Source: Zoogloea sp. (GTDB lineage Bacteria > Pseudomonadota > Gammaproteobacteria > Burkholderiales > Rhodocyclaceae). Taken from it: 64,000 nt of DNA. A program made the position numbers and the translations under genes. Under the pieces are notes generated by a model. The model searched no databases. It saw nothing but the letters and a program-made list of their open reading frames with translations, and was not told where the DNA came from. Location of the stretch: assembly GCF_023150065.1 (NCBI RefSeq), contig NZ_JAKLLN010000008.1:96487-160486 (forward strand), written 5' to 3'. Position 1 is the first letter of the stretch. Each line of letters starts with the position of its first letter. Of this stretch, positions 17,956 through 27,893 are shown piece by piece.

Positions 17956-20900
17956 TTAGGCGGCTATCAGGGCAAGTTGCTGCTCGTCGTACAGGTTGGC
18001 CAGCTGGCTCAGGGCGGTCACGGCACCGTCGCTGACGCAATTGGTCACCGTGGCGGCGGTGGCGGTCACTTCGACCGTGATCACCGTGGAGCCCAGGGCT
18101 GCGTCGAGGCTGGTGTCGTCTCCCAGCAGGGCGGACAGGCTGGGCAGTTTGATCCCGGCGGCTTCGGCATCGGCGACGGAGACGTTGAAATACACGTCGG
18201 TCATGTCGATGCTGCGGCCGTCGGCCAGGGTCGCGCTGGAACGCTCGAGGTGCAGGTTGCCCTGCTCATCGATGGCGGGCAGCTCGGTGAAAGCCACCTT
18301 CAGGCTGGCCACACCGGCTTCGGCGAGGCTGCGCAGCTCACCTTCATCGGTCTGGTGGTTGCCATTGAGATCCTGCCACACGCGCAGATCGCCGAATGCG
18401 GCATCCTTGGCATCCACGTAACCATCGCCGTTGCTGTCGAAGTTTTCGAGCTTGGCGAAGCCGTCACCCTTGCTGTAGCCGCCGAACAGCTCGGCCACGC
18501 TGGAGATCTTGCCGTCGTGGTTGATGTCGATGGCCAGGAAGGCATCGCCCGCAGAGATCCAGCCACTCCCGATGCCCTTGCCGGTACCCAGCAGGTCGAA
18601 GGTGCCACCCGAGTTTTCACGGGCGATGGTCTGGATGCCGTTGCCGTCCAGGTCGAGCACAATCGGAGTGATCGCGGCGTCCCAGGTCATGTCGGCCTCA
18701 CCGGACACCAGGGTGGTGTAGTTGGTGTAGGCAACATCGGTGGTGCTGTAGGCATCGGCGTCCTTGGTGTCGTCGGTGCCAACGTCCTTGGCAGCCCAGT
18801 ACCACTTGGACATATCCACACCCAGGTAGGTGGTGGCGGACTTGTCGAAGACGATACGGTAGGTGCCCGGATCCAGGTTGGTGAACTTGTAGTTGCCGTT
18901 CACATCCGTGTAGGTGGTGGCGATGGTGGTGCCGACGGAGTTCTGCAGCAGAACCTTGACGTTGCAGATACCAGGTTCGGTGCTGTCCTGGATGTCATTG
19001 TGGTTCTTGTCTTCCCACACCTTGTCACCGATGCTGGCCTTGCGATACAGGCCGGCATCCAGCTTCAACTGCGACTCACCGGCAGCCAGCGCAACGGTGC
19101 CGGTGTAGCCCGACGAGTTGACCGCGCTGTCGGTACCGTTCCAGCCTGCCTGATCCTGCTTGGTGTAGTAGTAGCCGGTCGGAGCCACCACCTGCACCTT
19201 GTAGTTGCCGGCGTTGAGGTTGCTGAACAGGTAGTTGCCGCTCGCGTCGGTCGTGGTGGTGGCCACCACGGTGCCGGCGGAGTTGAGCAGCTTGACGGTC
19301 ACGCCCTTGATGCCGGCTTCGCCCGCGTCCTGGATGCCGTTGTAGTTCATGTCCTCCCACACCCGGTCACCGATGGAGCCGGTGGTGGGCTTGAAGTAGA
19401 TACCTGCATCGAGGGACACGTTGTTCTCGCCTGCCGCGAGGGTGACCACACCCGACTTGCCGGTGACGGTATCCACGTCGGAATCCGCACCATCGTTGGT
19501 GCCTTGGTCCTTCGCCGAGAAGGCGTAGCCGGTGGGGGCCACGACCTGCACGGAGTAATCACCCGGGTTCAGGTTGCTGAACTTGTAGTTGCCGTTGGTA
19601 TCGGTGGTGGTCGTCGCCACCACGGTGCCGCTGGCGTCGAGGAGCTTGACGGTCACGCCGCTGGCGCCCACTTCACCGGCGTCCTGGATGCCATCCTTGT
19701 CGGCGTCGCACCACACCTTGTCACCCAGCGAGGCACGGGCCTTGTAGAAGCCGGCATCGACGGTGAGGTTGTTGCTGCCGCCGGTCAGGGTGTAGAGACC
19801 GGAGATACCGCTGGCGTCGATGTCGCTGTCGGTGGCATCGGTCGCCACGGTGGCGTCCTTGGTGGTGATGACGTAGCCGGTCGGGGTAACGACCTGGACC
19901 TTGTAGCTGCCGGCGGGCAGGCCGCTGAACAGGTAGTTGCCGCTGGCGTCGGTGGTGGTGGTGGTGAGCACGGTGCCGGCGCTGTTGAGCAGCTTGACGG
20001 TCACCCCGGCGATGCCGGCTTCACCCGCGTCCTGACGGCCGTTGGCGTTGGTGTCTTCCCAGACCTTGTCACCGATGCTGACATCGGTGGCGCAGAAGGC
20101 GGACGGCGTATTCACGACCAGGTTCTGGATCTTGAAGTAGTCGTTGGTCTCACCCGGTGCCGCGGCAACGATGAGCACGTTGCCCACGAAGCCGTTGGCG
20201 TTCAGGTCGGCCCAGCGGGCGGACGTGAGGGTGGTGGCATTGACTTCGGTGAAGCCCATGCTGGACAGCACCGCGTCGGACAGGGTGATGTGGCTGTCGA
20301 AGGCCCCATTCACGGTGCCGATCCACACCTTGGCGTCACTGTCGCCCACTACGTAGCCCAGGTAGGCCTTGTCGACCACCACGGCCTGGTTGAACTCGAA
20401 CAGCACGTAGTTATCACGGGTGCCGTTGTTGTCCACCGTGTGGGTGTTGCCGCTACCGGAACCTTCCGAGCTATCGGTCACGCCCAGGCCGCCACCGTAG
20501 GCACCCAGGTAGGCCTTGGCCCACGCACCGGTGGTCTTGTCACGGCTGAAGGCGCTGGCATTGACATTGATGCCGTTGTTGGTGAAGCACAGCACGTTGC
20601 CGTCGGTACCGTCGGTCGCCATGTTGCCGTTGAAGTCGAAGGTGGCGGTCACAACCTTGGCAGCCAGGCCGGCGTCCCAGGTCAGATCGTTTTCACCCGA
20701 CTCGAGCACGGTGGTCACGGTCTTGCCGGTGGCCTGGTCAGCATCGGAATCCACGGCATCGTTGGTGCCCTGGTCCTTGGCGGTGATGGTGTAGCCGGTG
20801 GGGGCCACGACCTGCACCGAGTAGCTGCCCGGCACCAGATCCTTGAACAGGTAGTTGCCGTTGGCGTCGGTCATGGTGGTGGCCACCACGGTGCCGGCGC

Positions 20901-23900
20901 TGTTCAGCAGCTTCACGGTGACACCCACGACACCCGCTTCATTGCCGTCCTGAATGCCATTGGTGTTGCAGTCGGCCCACACCTTGTCGCCGATGGAAGC
21001 CTTCTGGTAAAGGCCCGCATCCCAGGACAGATCCGCTTCGCCGGTGGCCAGCGTGGTCACGACGGTCTTGCCGGTGGTCGGGTCGAAGTCGCTGTCGATG
21101 GCGTCGTTGGTGCCCTGATCCTTGGCGCTCAGGAAGTAGCCGGTGGGGGCCACGATCTGGGCGGAGTAGTCACCCGGGGTCAGGTTGTCGAACAGGTAGT
21201 TGCCGTTGGCATCGGTGGTGGTGGTGGCCACCACGGCACCGGCGCTGTTGAGCAGCTTCACGGTGACGCCGGCAATGCCGCCTTCGCCTGCTTCCTGGAT
21301 GCCGTTGGCGTTCTTGTCCAGCCACACCTTGTCGCCGTAGGAGGCGGTGGATTGGGTCAGGCCCGCATCCACGGAGGTGTCGGTTTCGCCGGACTCGAGG
21401 TTGATGACGCCGGACTTGCCGGTGCTATCCACATCGCTGTCGGTGGTGTCGTTGCCGCCCAGGTCCTTGCCGGTGAAGCTGGTGCCAGCCGGAGCGACGA
21501 CCTGAACCGAGTAGTTGCCCGGCACCAGATCCTTGAACAGGTAGTTGCCGTTGGCATCGGTCGTGGCGGTGGAGACCACGTTGCCGGTGCTGTCGAGCAG
21601 CTTCACGGTCACGCCGGAAACACCGGCTTCGCCCGCGTCCTGAACACCGTTCTTGTTGGTGTCCATCCACACCTTGTCACCCAGGGAAGCCTTCTGGTAC
21701 AGGCCGGCGTCCCAGGTCAGGTCGGTCTCGCCGGCGCTGAGGGTGGTGTTGATGGTCTTGCCGGTGGTCGGGTCGATGTCGCTGTCGGTGGCGTCGTTAC
21801 CGCCCTGGTCCTTCGGGCTGACGAAATAGCCGGCCGGTGCAGCGATCTGCACGGCATAGTCGCCCGGGGCCAGGTTGCTGAACTGGTAGTTGCCGTTGGC
21901 GTCGGTGGTGGCGGAGCCCACCACGGTGCCAGTGCTGTCGAGCAGCTTGACGGCGACACCGGCGATACCGGCCTCACCGGCGTCCTGCACGCCGTTGGCA
22001 TTCTTGTCCAGCCACACCTTGTCGCCGATGGCGGCGGTGCGCTCATCCACGAAATCGTTGCCGGTGCTGGAAGCGCCCGGGGTCAGATTCACCGCGATGC
22101 TGTTCGGGTTGCCGCCATCAACGTCATTGACGTCCAGGTAACCCGGCTTGTTGGTTTCGACGACGGTGTAGTTGCCGGCCGGCACGTTGTTGAACGTGTA
22201 GTTGCCGTTGGCATCGGTAGTGGTGGTCTGCACCACGGTACCGGTGCTGTCCTTCAGTTGCACAGTCACGCCAGCGATGGGGGTGTCGCCGGTGTTGTTG
22301 TTGTCCACATCCTCGCGCACGGTGCCGGAGATGGAACCGGGGTTGGCCACAATGCCGGCGTCCCAGGTCTTGTCCGATTCGCCCGAATCCAGAACGGTCT
22401 GGATGGTCTTGCCGGTGCTGGTGTCGGCGTCGCTGTCGGTGGCGTCCGAGCCCACGTCCTTCGAGGTGAACACGTAGCCGGTGGGCAGCGTGGCCTTGTC
22501 GAACTGCACGCTGTAGGTGCCCGGCTTCAGGTTGGTGAAGAGGTAGTTGCCGCTGGTGTCGGTGGTCTGGGTGGTGACCACGTTACCGGCTGCATCCAGC
22601 AGCGAAACCTTCACGCCCTGCACGCCGGCTTCGCCTGCGTCCTGCACGCCGTTCTTGTTGGTGTCGTACCAGACCTTGTCGCCCAGCTCGGCCAGCTTGT
22701 ACAGGCCCGCATCCACGTTCGGGTTGTTCTGGCCCGACTGCAGGGTCACCGGAGCGGTCACGCCAGCAGCATTGATGTCGCTGTCGGTGGCTTCGTTGCC
22801 GCCCAGGTCCTGGCCGGTGATCTCGTAGCCCGCCGGCTTCACCACGGCAACCGTGTAGGTGCCCGGGGTGACGCTGAAGCTGTAGTTGCCGTTGGCGTCG
22901 GTGGTGGTGGTGCTGACCACGTTGCCGGCGGTGTCCTTGAGCTGAACGGTGACGTTGGCGATACCGGCTTCGCCGGCATCCTGAACGCCGTTGGCGTTCT
23001 TGTCTTCCCACACGCGGTCGCCCAGGGTGGCCGGACGCTCATCGACGAACACGTTGCCGGTGCTCGAGGAGCCCGGGGTCACGGTCACGGCGATGGTGTT
23101 GGGGTTGCCGCCGTCGCTGTCGCCCACGTCGGTGTAGCCCGGCTTGTTGGTTTCGACAACGGTGTAGTTGCCCGGGGGCACGTTGTTGAAGGTGTAGTTG
23201 CCGTTGGCGTCGGTGGTGGTGGTTTGAACCACGTTGCCCGCCGGGTCCTTCAGCTCGACGGTCACGCCCGGGATCGGGGTGTCGCCCACGTTGTCGTTGT
23301 TGTTGTCTTCCAGCACGGAGCCGGAGACCACGCCCGGCAGGCGCTCATCGACGAAGTCGTTGCCGGTGCTGTTGCCACCTGCCGGCAGAGTCACGGAGAT
23401 CACGTTGGGATCGCCGCCATCCACGTCGCCCACATCCGAGAAGCCCGGCTTGTTGGTTTCGACGACGGTGTAATTGCCGGCCGGCACGTTGTTGAACGTG
23501 TAGTTGCCGTTGGCGTCGGTGGTGGTGGTCTGCACCACGTTGCCCGCCGGGTCCTTCAGCTGCACGGTCACGCCGGCGATGGGGCTGTCGCCGGTGTTGT
23601 CGTTGTCCTGATCTTCCGACACGTTACCGGAAATGGTGCCCGGATTCGCGACGATGCCGGCATCCCAGCTCAGGTCGGACTCGCCGGAGACGAGCACGGT
23701 CTGGATGGTGGTGCCATCCTGCGGATTGACGTCGGAGTCGGCGGAGTCGGCGCCCGCATCACGGGTGGTGAAGCGGTAGCCGGCGGGCAGCGTGGCCGGG
23801 TCGAAGGCGATGCTGTAAACACCGGGCTTGAGGCCGGAGAACAGGTAGTTGCCGTTGGCGTCGGTGGTGATCGGGCCTTCAACGGCGTTGCCGTTGGCGT

Positions 23901-25020
23901 CGAGCAGGCGGACCTGGACGCCCTGGACGCCGGCTTCGCCGGCATCCTGCAGGCCATTGCCATTCACGTCGAGCCACACGCGGTTGCCGATTTCGGCGGT
24001 GCGGAACAGGCCGGCATCGACGGTGTTGTTGATGTCGCCCGCGCCAACGGTGACGAGGTGGCTGAGACCGGTGCCGTCGATGTCGCTATCGATGCCGTCA
24101 TTGGCGCCCACGTCCCGCTCGGTGGCGGCATAGCCGTTGGGGGCCACGACGGTGACGAAGTAGCTGCCCGGATTGACGGTGAAGCTGTACTTGCCGGCGC
24201 TGTCGGTGGTGGTGGTCTGCACCAGGTTGCCCTGGGGGTCACGCAGTTGAACGGTCACGCCGCCGATACCGGCTTCGCCGGCGTCCTGCAGGCCATTGCC
24301 GTTCACGTCTTCCCACACGGTGTCGCCGATGACCGCCTTGGCGGGGACGGGCACGTTGAAGGTGAAGGTATTGGGGGTCAGGTCCAGGTCGTTGCCGCCG
24401 CAGCCGTCAGTGCCGCCGGTGTCACGCACCTGGAAGGTGAAGCCGATGGCGCCACCCGCATCGCTGGGAGCCAGGTAGGTCAGGCTGCCGGCAGCCACGT
24501 CAGCGGCCAGGACTTCCTGGCCGGCGGTGACGGCGACGCCGTTGAGCAGCAGAGTGCCGGCGCTCGGCAGGCTGGTGATGACCACGGACTTGAAGGCGTC
24601 GCCTTCGACCGCATCGGTAAAGCCGAAGTCGGCCAGACCCAGCACGTACACATCGCCGCTGGCGACGTTGGCGGAGTCGTCGGCGCCGGAGGGCGCGTCA
24701 TTCACGGGGGTGACATCGATGGTGATGTCGAGGATGAAGCTGTTGCCGGTGCTGTCGGTGCCGAGAACGCGAACCTTCAGCTCGCCGTTGAAGTTCGGGA
24801 GCAGGGAAGCATCGACAGTGAAGGTGTCCTTGTCCACCGCCGTGAAGTAGCCGGAGGTGGTTTCGACGTACTTGGTGCCGTCGTAAACGTAGAGTTTGAT
24901 GCGAGCCGGATCAACAGCGGAGTAGTTGGGATCCGCCTGCTTGAGCAGATCGAACAGCTCGAAATTCTTGCTGGTGTCTTCGCAAAGGGAAACGCTGGTT
25001 GAGTACCGCGAAGTTGCCAT
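17956..25020 (-). CDS. Giant SdrD-B-repeat surface adhesin with C-terminal EF-hand region
   Basis: Encodes 2354 residues with no Sec signal. Order: a unique N-terminal domain (1-105); a cadherin/VCBS-like beta domain (about 105-225, VTPVNDAPSGADDSANV); and 15 Cna-B/SdrD-B units of about 100-115 residues. Twelve units start with IGD(K/R/T)VW(E/L)D.NGxQDAGEAG, and three (variant type) with SGxVxED.DN. A non-repeat insert (about 1456-1645, DNA about 20090-20655) interrupts the array. The C-terminus has Ca-binding EF-hand-like loops (DINHDGKISS, DSNGDGYVDAKD, DLNGNHQTDEGE) after the VLDLDGNGIQTI motif seen in secreted Ca-binding proteins. No RTX nonapeptides, LPXTG or PEP-CTERM are visible. Absence of a signal peptide and the divergent type I secretion operon suggest export by that system (inference). 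A sigma-54 element lies about 80 nt upstream. Confidence 0.88.
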   Translation of the reverse strand: MATSRYSTSVSLCEDTSKNFELFDLLKQADPNYSAVDPARIKLYVYDGTKYVETTSGYFTAVDKDTFTVDASLLPNFNGELKVRVLGTDSTGNSFILDITIDVTPVNDAPSGADDSANVASGDVYVLGLADFGFTDAVEGDAFKSVVITSLPSAGTLLLNGVAVTAGQEVLAADVAAGSLTYLAPSDAGGAIGFTFQVRDTGGTDGCGGNDLDLTPNTFTFNVPVPAKAVIGDTVWEDVNGNGLQDAGEAGIGGVTVQLRDPQGNLVQTTTTDSAGKYSFTVNPGSYFVTVVAPNGYAATERDVGANDGIDSDIDGTGLSHLVTVGAGDINNTVDAGLFRTAEIGNRVWLDVNGNGLQDAGEAGVQGVQVRLLDANGNAVEGPITTDANGNYLFSGLKPGVYSIAFDPATLPAGYRFTTRDAGADSADSDVNPQDGTTIQTVLVSGESDLSWDAGIVANPGTISGNVSEDQDNDNTGDSPIAGVTVQLKDPAGNVVQTTTTDANGNYTFNNVPAGNYTVVETNKPGFSDVGDVDGGDPNVISVTLPAGGNSTGNDFVDERLPGVVSGSVLEDNNNDNVGDTPIPGVTVELKDPAGNVVQTTTTDANGNYTFNNVPPGNYTVVETNKPGYTDVGDSDGGNPNTIAVTVTPGSSSTGNVFVDERPATLGDRVWEDKNANGVQDAGEAGIANVTVQLKDTAGNVVSTTTTDANGNYSFSVTPGTYTVAVVKPAGYEITGQDLGGNEATDSDINAAGVTAPVTLQSGQNNPNVDAGLYKLAELGDKVWYDTNKNGVQDAGEAGVQGVKVSLLDAAGNVVTTQTTDTSGNYLFTNLKPGTYSVQFDKATLPTGYVFTSKDVGSDATDSDADTSTGKTIQTVLDSGESDKTWDAGIVANPGSISGTVREDVDNNNTGDTPIAGVTVQLKDSTGTVVQTTTTDANGNYTFNNVPAGNYTVVETNKPGYLDVNDVDGGNPNSIAVNLTPGASSTGNDFVDERTAAIGDKVWLDKNANGVQDAGEAGIAGVAVKLLDSTGTVVGSATTDANGNYQFSNLAPGDYAVQIAAPAGYFVSPKDQGGNDATDSDIDPTTGKTINTTLSAGETDLTWDAGLYQKASLGDKVWMDTNKNGVQDAGEAGVSGVTVKLLDSTGNVVSTATTDANGNYLFKDLVPGNYSVQVVAPAGTSFTGKDLGGNDTTDSDVDSTGKSGVINLESGETDTSVDAGLTQSTASYGDKVWLDKNANGIQEAGEGGIAGVTVKLLNSAGAVVATTTTDANGNYLFDNLTPGDYSAQIVAPTGYFLSAKDQGTNDAIDSDFDPTTGKTVVTTLATGEADLSWDAGLYQKASIGDKVWADCNTNGIQDGNEAGVVGVTVKLLNSAGTVVATTMTDANGNYLFKDLVPGSYSVQVVAPTGYTITAKDQGTNDAVDSDADQATGKTVTTVLESGENDLTWDAGLAAKVVTATFDFNGNMATDGTDGNVLCFTNNGINVNASAFSRDKTTGAWAKAYLGAYGGGLGVTDSSEGSGSGNTHTVDNNGTRDNYVLFEFNQAVVVDKAYLGYVVGDSDAKVWIGTVNGAFDSHITLSDAVLSSMGFTEVNATTLTSARWADLNANGFVGNVLIVAAAPGETNDYFKIQNLVVNTPSAFCATDVSIGDKVWEDTNANGRQDAGEAGIAGVTVKLLNSAGTVLTTTTTDASGNYLFSGLPAGSYKVQVVTPTGYVITTKDATVATDATDSDIDASGISGLYTLTGGSNNLTVDAGFYKARASLGDKVWCDADKDGIQDAGEVGASGVTVKLLDASGTVVATTTTDTNGNYKFSNLNPGDYSVQVVAPTGYAFSAKDQGTNDGADSDVDTVTGKSGVVTLAAGENNVSLDAGIYFKPTTGSIGDRVWEDMNYNGIQDAGEAGIKGVTVKLLNSAGTVVATTTTDASGNYLFSNLNAGNYKVQVVAPTGYYYTKQDQAGWNGTDSAVNSSGYTGTVALAAGESQLKLDAGLYRKASIGDKVWEDKNHNDIQDSTEPGICNVKVLLQNSVGTTIATTYTDVNGNYKFTNLDPGTYRIVFDKSATTYLGVDMSKWYWAAKDVGTDDTKDADAYSTTDVAYTNYTTLVSGEADMTWDAAITPIVLDLDGNGIQTIARENSGGTFDLLGTGKGIGSGWISAGDAFLAIDINHDGKISSVAELFGGYSKGDGFAKLENFDSNGDGYVDAKDAAFGDLRVWQDLNGNHQTDEGELRSLAEAGVASLKVAFTELPAIDEQGNLHLERSSATLADGRSIDMTDVYFNVSVADAEAAGIKLPSLSALLGDDTSLDAALGSTVITVEVTATAATVTNCVSDGAVTALSQLANLYDEQQLALIAA
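18672..24336 (-). repeat. Array of 15 SdrD-B coding repeats
   Basis: In-frame repeats of about 330-350 bp within the adhesin gene, easily seen as the recurring plus-strand string GTAGTTGCCGTTGGCGTCGG and near variants. Unit order (N to C): two IGD units, two SG-type, two IGD, one SG-type, four IGD, the unique insert, then four IGD. Neighbouring copies are similar enough at DNA level for recombination and length change between strains. Confidence 0.9.
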
Positions 25021-25748
25021 GAACGACCTCCATCTTTTTGCGTGTTATGTCGCCTGCCCTTCGAGAAAGGGAGACGAAGAAAGAAAAACGGAGATCCAAC
25101 TGCAATTTGCGGGCCACCAAGACATCAACAACTGTCAAAAACGAGAATTTCAAAGCCCCTCAACAACTTAATGGGATCTGCAGGGTTTTTGACGTGTGTG
25201 AAAAAGCACAAACCATTATTCGCTGTAAAAAAATCCGACACTCCGGATTGAATAAAAGCATTGCGGAGCGATAAACGGATCACTTCCCGCGCCATTCAAA
25301 CGGGTTTAAAAATCGCGCTTACTAGTTGTTTTATTTATGTTTTTCAAAAAACAAGAAACACCCCCCTCCCCCCCATGCAGGGTCTTGCCCCCTACTTTTT
25401 CGCCTTCCAAAAACCCGCGAAATTCTCCGACAGGCAATAAGCCACACTCCCGGGAGACGAATTGACACTTTTTTGCAAAATAAGAAAAACAAATGCACAC
25501 ACGAAAATTCGGGGCTCGTAAACAGAAAAAAGACATCTTATTTGTTAAAAACGCTTAAATAGCCGCCAAGATCATCGTCACCCGGAAACGAAAAATGTGA
25601 CCAAGTACGCAAGCAGCATCAAGGAGGCAAAAACCCCGTGACTTTTTAACATTTGGCATTTGGGGTCCTGTGGCACCATCGGCGTCCTGATTCATGCGGA
25701 CACCGATTTCCGGTCTCTGCGCAGCACGACTAACCGAGCTTTCTGCCC
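25021..25748 (+). other. AT-rich divergent intergenic region (adhesin / type I secretion)
   Basis: 728 nt with no credible gene, markedly AT-richer than its surroundings. It holds the adhesin's sigma-54 element (25101-25116). Just upstream of that is a separated inverted repeat, GTCAAAAAC at 25134-25142 and GTTTTTGAC at 25185-25193, a candidate activator site. Toward the secretion operon, a TTGACA at 25462-25467 could be a -35 box, but no good -10 follows at the usual spacing. I see no clear promoter for the ABC transporter gene. Confidence 0.55.
25101..25116 (-). promoter_or_regulatory. Sigma-54 (-24/-12) promoter of the giant adhesin
   Basis: The minus strand reads TGGCCCGCAAATTGCA. Against the consensus TGGCACG-N4-TTGCW only one conserved position differs, and the GG and GC dinucleotides are exactly 10 nt apart. 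The predicted start is near 25089, giving a leader of about 70 nt before the ATG at 25020. A sigma-54 enhancer-binding protein would be required; none is adjacent. Confidence 0.75.
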
Positions 25749-27893
25749 ATGCGCGAAACACCCTCATCCACCCCTGGCGAGGCGCCGGTCGACGGGATCA
25801 TCGATCAGTTGATGTTCCTGGCGCACTTCTTCGGCAAGCGTGCCGATCCCTCCCAGCTGCTGGCAGACACCCCCGTGGTCGATGGCCACATCAGCGAGGC
25901 GCACATCCGCGAATGCGCTCAGCGCGGCGGCCTGTCCCTCAGCCGCAGTGTCAAGACGCCGGAGGCCTTCCGGCCGTCCGAGCTGCCGGCGCTGATCATC
26001 GTCGAGGGGGGCGATCCGCTGGTGGTGCTGAACCGCAAGGGTGACGACTTCGAGTGCGTGCAGCCGGGCATCCGTGGCAGCGTGTCCCTCAGCGCCGCGA
26101 CCATCGCGGCCGACTACCCGGGCATCACCTACTTCGTGCGGCCGCTGGTGTTCTTCGACACCCGCAGCCTGCTCTACCATCTGCCGCGCCCGCGGCGCTG
26201 GTTCTGGGACACCCTGCTGGCCAACCGCGGCATCTACGGCTGGGCCCTGCTGGCCACCGTGCTGACCAACGTCTTCGCCGCGGTGATCCCCTTCTACACC
26301 ATGTCGGTGTATGACCGCGTGGTACCCAACAACGCCCTCGACAGCCTGTGGGTGCTGACCGGCGCCGTTGCAGTGGTGGTGCTCTTCGATCTGGTCATCA
26401 AGATGCTGCGCAGCTACCTCCTTGAGGCGGCGGCGCGCAAGGCCGACGTGGCCATGTCGTCCCACGTGTTCGCCCATGCCCTGCGCCTGCGGGCGGCCAA
26501 CCGGCCGGCCTCCGGCGGAGTGCTGGCGAACATCGTGCGGGACTTCGAATCGGTTCGCGAATTCGTCACCTCATCCACCCTGACCGCCCTGGGCGACGTG
26601 CCCTTCATGCTGTTCTTCCTGGTGCTGATCGGACTGGTCGGACACTGGCTGGTGATGATCCCGCTGGTGATGATCCCCCTGACCATCGCCTCGTCGCTGT
26701 TGATCCGGCGCCCCCTGATCCGGGTGCTCGGCGCCAACATGCAGGAGTCCGCCCAGCGCACCGCCCACCTGTTCGAGACCATGAACGGCGTGGACACCAT
26801 CAAGGTTCTCGGTGCCGAGGCCTGGGCCCGCCGCCAGTGGGAGATGCTCACCGTCAAGATCTCCGAGAACTCGGTGAAGATGCGGGAGTGGACCTCCTTC
26901 GGGACTTACGTCTCCATGCTGGTGACCAACCTCACCACCATCCTGATCGTGATGTTCGGCGCCCTGCTGATCTCCGCCGGCGAGCTGACCATGGGGCAGC
27001 TGATCGCCGTGTCGATGCTGACCGCCCGGGCCATCACCCCGGCCACCCAGATCGCCGCCCTGATCGTGCGCTACGAACAGACCCGCCAGGCCCTCGACGC
27101 CCTCGACAAGATCATGGAGTCGCCCACCGACGAGACCGCCGACAGCCTGCACCTGCCGCGCATGCAGGGGCGCATCGACTTCCGCGACGTGCACTTCGCC
27201 TACCCGGACTGCCCGCCCGTGCTGAAGGGGCTCAACCTGAGCATCCGCCCGGGCGAGCGTGTCGGCTTCATCGGCCGCATCGGTTCCGGCAAGAGCACCC
27301 TGTTCAAGCTGCTCCTCAACCTTTACGGCCCCGGCCAGGGCAACGTGCTGGTGGACGGCATGTCGGTGAACCAGCTCGAACCCCAGAGCCTGCGCCGGCA
27401 GGTGGGCTACGTGCCCCAGGACGTGGTGCTCTTCCACGGCGACATCCGCGAGAACATCCTGCTCGGCAACAGCCAGGCCGGTGACGCCGAGATCCTCGAA
27501 GCCCTGCGCCTGTCCTGCCTCGACGAGACCCTGACCCAGATGCCCCACGGCCTGGGCACCCAGGTGGGCGAGCGCGGCGACCGCCTCTCCGGCGGCCAGC
27601 GCCAGGCTGTCTCCATCGCCCGGGCCCTGGTGCAGCAGCCCCGCATGCTGCTCCTCGACGAGCCCTCCAGCATGATGGACCCGGCCACCGAATCCCGACT
27701 CATCGAAAACCTGCGCAGCATCAAGGGCGTGACCCTGCTGCTGGTCACCCACCGCATGGCCATGCTGCCGCTGGTGGACCGGCTGGTCGTGGTCGACCAG
27801 GGCCGGGTGGTCCTCGACGGCCCGCGCGCCGAGGTACTGCGCAAGCTGCAGGGCGGCCCCGCCCAGGCCGCACCGAAGGAATACGCCGCATGA
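25749..27893 (+). CDS. Type I secretion ABC transporter, LapB/LssB-like
   Basis: Inner-membrane ATPase of a type I secretion system (714 aa). The N-terminal domain of about 140 residues resembles a C39 peptidase but lacks the catalytic Cys and His (DGIIDQLMFLA, GDPLVVLNRKG). It is therefore a C39-like domain that would dock substrate rather than cut it. A six-helix ABC exporter domain follows (about 160-440), then the ATPase with Walker A GRIGSGKST, signature LSGGQRQ and Walker B MLLLDEPSS. It is the first gene of a three-gene operon, overlapping the HlyD-type gene by ATGA. The divergent giant adhesin is the probable substrate (inference from position). The RBS is weak. Confidence 0.9.
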   Translation: MRETPSSTPGEAPVDGIIDQLMFLAHFFGKRADPSQLLADTPVVDGHISEAHIRECAQRGGLSLSRSVKTPEAFRPSELPALIIVEGGDPLVVLNRKGDDFECVQPGIRGSVSLSAATIAADYPGITYFVRPLVFFDTRSLLYHLPRPRRWFWDTLLANRGIYGWALLATVLTNVFAAVIPFYTMSVYDRVVPNNALDSLWVLTGAVAVVVLFDLVIKMLRSYLLEAAARKADVAMSSHVFAHALRLRAANRPASGGVLANIVRDFESVREFVTSSTLTALGDVPFMLFFLVLIGLVGHWLVMIPLVMIPLTIASSLLIRRPLIRVLGANMQESAQRTAHLFETMNGVDTIKVLGAEAWARRQWEMLTVKISENSVKMREWTSFGTYVSMLVTNLTTILIVMFGALLISAGELTMGQLIAVSMLTARAITPATQIAALIVRYEQTRQALDALDKIMESPTDETADSLHLPRMQGRIDFRDVHFAYPDCPPVLKGLNLSIRPGERVGFIGRIGSGKSTLFKLLLNLYGPGQGNVLVDGMSVNQLEPQSLRRQVGYVPQDVVLFHGDIRENILLGNSQAGDAEILEALRLSCLDETLTQMPHGLGTQVGERGDRLSGGQRQAVSIARALVQQPRMLLLDEPSSMMDPATESRLIENLRSIKGVTLLLVTHRMAMLPLVDRLVVVDQGRVVLDGPRAEVLRKLQGGPAQAAPKEYAA

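Noticed and set aside
18672..24336. Possible CRISPR or other noncoding tandem array
   Set aside because: Repeats are about 330-350 bp, in frame, and encode Cna-B-like domains; there are no short repeats with unique spacers.
17977..25002. Uninterrupted 2341-codon frame on the plus strand opposite the adhesin gene
   Set aside because: It is a mirror of the repeat gene's codon bias: the product is low-complexity Gly/Val/His-rich with no domain, no RBS and no start context. The minus-strand frame gives recognisable SdrD-B units.
25462..25490. Sigma-70 promoter for the type I secretion operon
   Set aside because: TTGACA is present, but the expected -10 position reads AAAAAC; too weak to call.
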